DNA of 64,000 bases from Neckera pumila (Eukaryota > Streptophyta > Bryopsida > Hypnales > Neckeraceae). The stretch covers positions 28,706,108 to 28,770,107 of the forward strand of contig OZ018408.1 in the NCBI GenBank assembly GCA_963969595.1, written 5' to 3'. Both the position numbers and the translations under genes were made by a program. A model generated the notes under the pieces. It searched no databases. It saw only the letters and a list, made by a program, of their open reading frames with translations, and had not been told where the DNA came from. Of the stretch, positions 63,601 to 64,000 are shown one piece after another (the stretch's first letter is position 1; the number at the start of each line of letters is the position of its first letter).

Positions 63601-64000
63601 TTGAAAATTCATTGAATTACCAAAAAATTCCAAAACTTTATTTTGGTTTTTGAAAATTTACAATTTTTATCCTTCTACCATTAAAAGAAATCTTAGTTGT
63701 GAATTTTATTTTATTTGAGGGGAATTTAAATCACATCATCTTCAATAATATAATTTTGATTATTCTACCTTATACCAAAAGAACTAGGATATATATCAAA
63801 AATACTAGTTGGTTTTGGTTTGAAACATGATCCCATTGTAAATTTAGTGTTTTTATCTCAAAAGAAGTGTATTGGTGTAATCTCAAATAAGAAGACAATG
63901 GCTTATTTGTAAGGTAAATTTGAAAATATTTGAATTACCAAAGTGAACCATAAGATTCATTAAAACCTTCTAAAAATTGGAAGTTTTAGTTGTTAAATTT
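60664..64000. other. AT-rich gene-free end of window
   Basis: The first part is presumably 3' UTR of the coiled-coil gene. After that there are no supported exons, paired termini or RNA genes. Confidence 0.5.

Overview
The window looks like nuclear DNA of a streptophyte (a land plant or close algal relative). Genes carry many short GT-AG introns and are separated by long AT-rich tracts full of small DNA transposon relics. Four proteins are recognisable plant families. The calcium- and calmodulin-dependent kinase CCaMK, the calcium decoder of the common symbiosis pathway, is the best pointer to lineage. Its divergence from the legume and rice proteins, and the style of the repeats, suggest a seedless plant or streptophyte alga rather than a flowering plant; this is inference only.

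Layout. 1-15 kb: a one-exon zinc-ribbon protein (2036-2227, +), a two-exon unrecognised protein (5644-6684, -), three foldback elements, and then a run of ~0.9 kb terminal-inverted-repeat elements, one inserted in another. 15.9-25.6 kb: two well-supported genes on the + strand, a STEEP1/UPF0428 homologue (7 exons, 232 aa) and CCaMK (7 exons, 511 aa), separated by two more elements. 28.4-32.2 kb: a PP2C-type phosphatase (11 exons, 519 aa, -). 33.8-44 kb: elements and AT-rich DNA with one isolated coiled-coil ORF (40527-41030). 44.1-48.1 kb: sucrose-phosphate phosphatase (8 exons, 430 aa, -). 48.8-56.3 kb: repeats. 56.3-60.7 kb: the 3' part of an AT-rich, multi-exon coiled-coil gene (+) with an exact 25-residue repeat. 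60.7-64 kb: no gene seen.

Exon models were built by hand from splice dinucleotides, reading-frame phase and family similarity recalled from memory. Every junction in the STEEP1, CCaMK, PP2C and SPP models keeps phase. The genes do not form an obvious pathway: CCaMK is calcium signalling, SPP is the last step of sucrose synthesis, STEEP1 is probably ER trafficking, and the PP2C target is unknown.

The most striking structures are (1) a family of ~0.9 kb elements with ends TTAA-CCCC...GGGG-TTAA, two of which are interrupted by other elements inserted at internal TTAA sites, the signature of piggyBac-type transposition; (2) the 25-residue repeat gene, whose introns fall at a fixed point of the repeat; and (3) a 63-bp tandem duplication of the first 3' splice site of CCaMK. 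I found no CRISPR, rRNA, tRNA, origin or bacterial-type operon.
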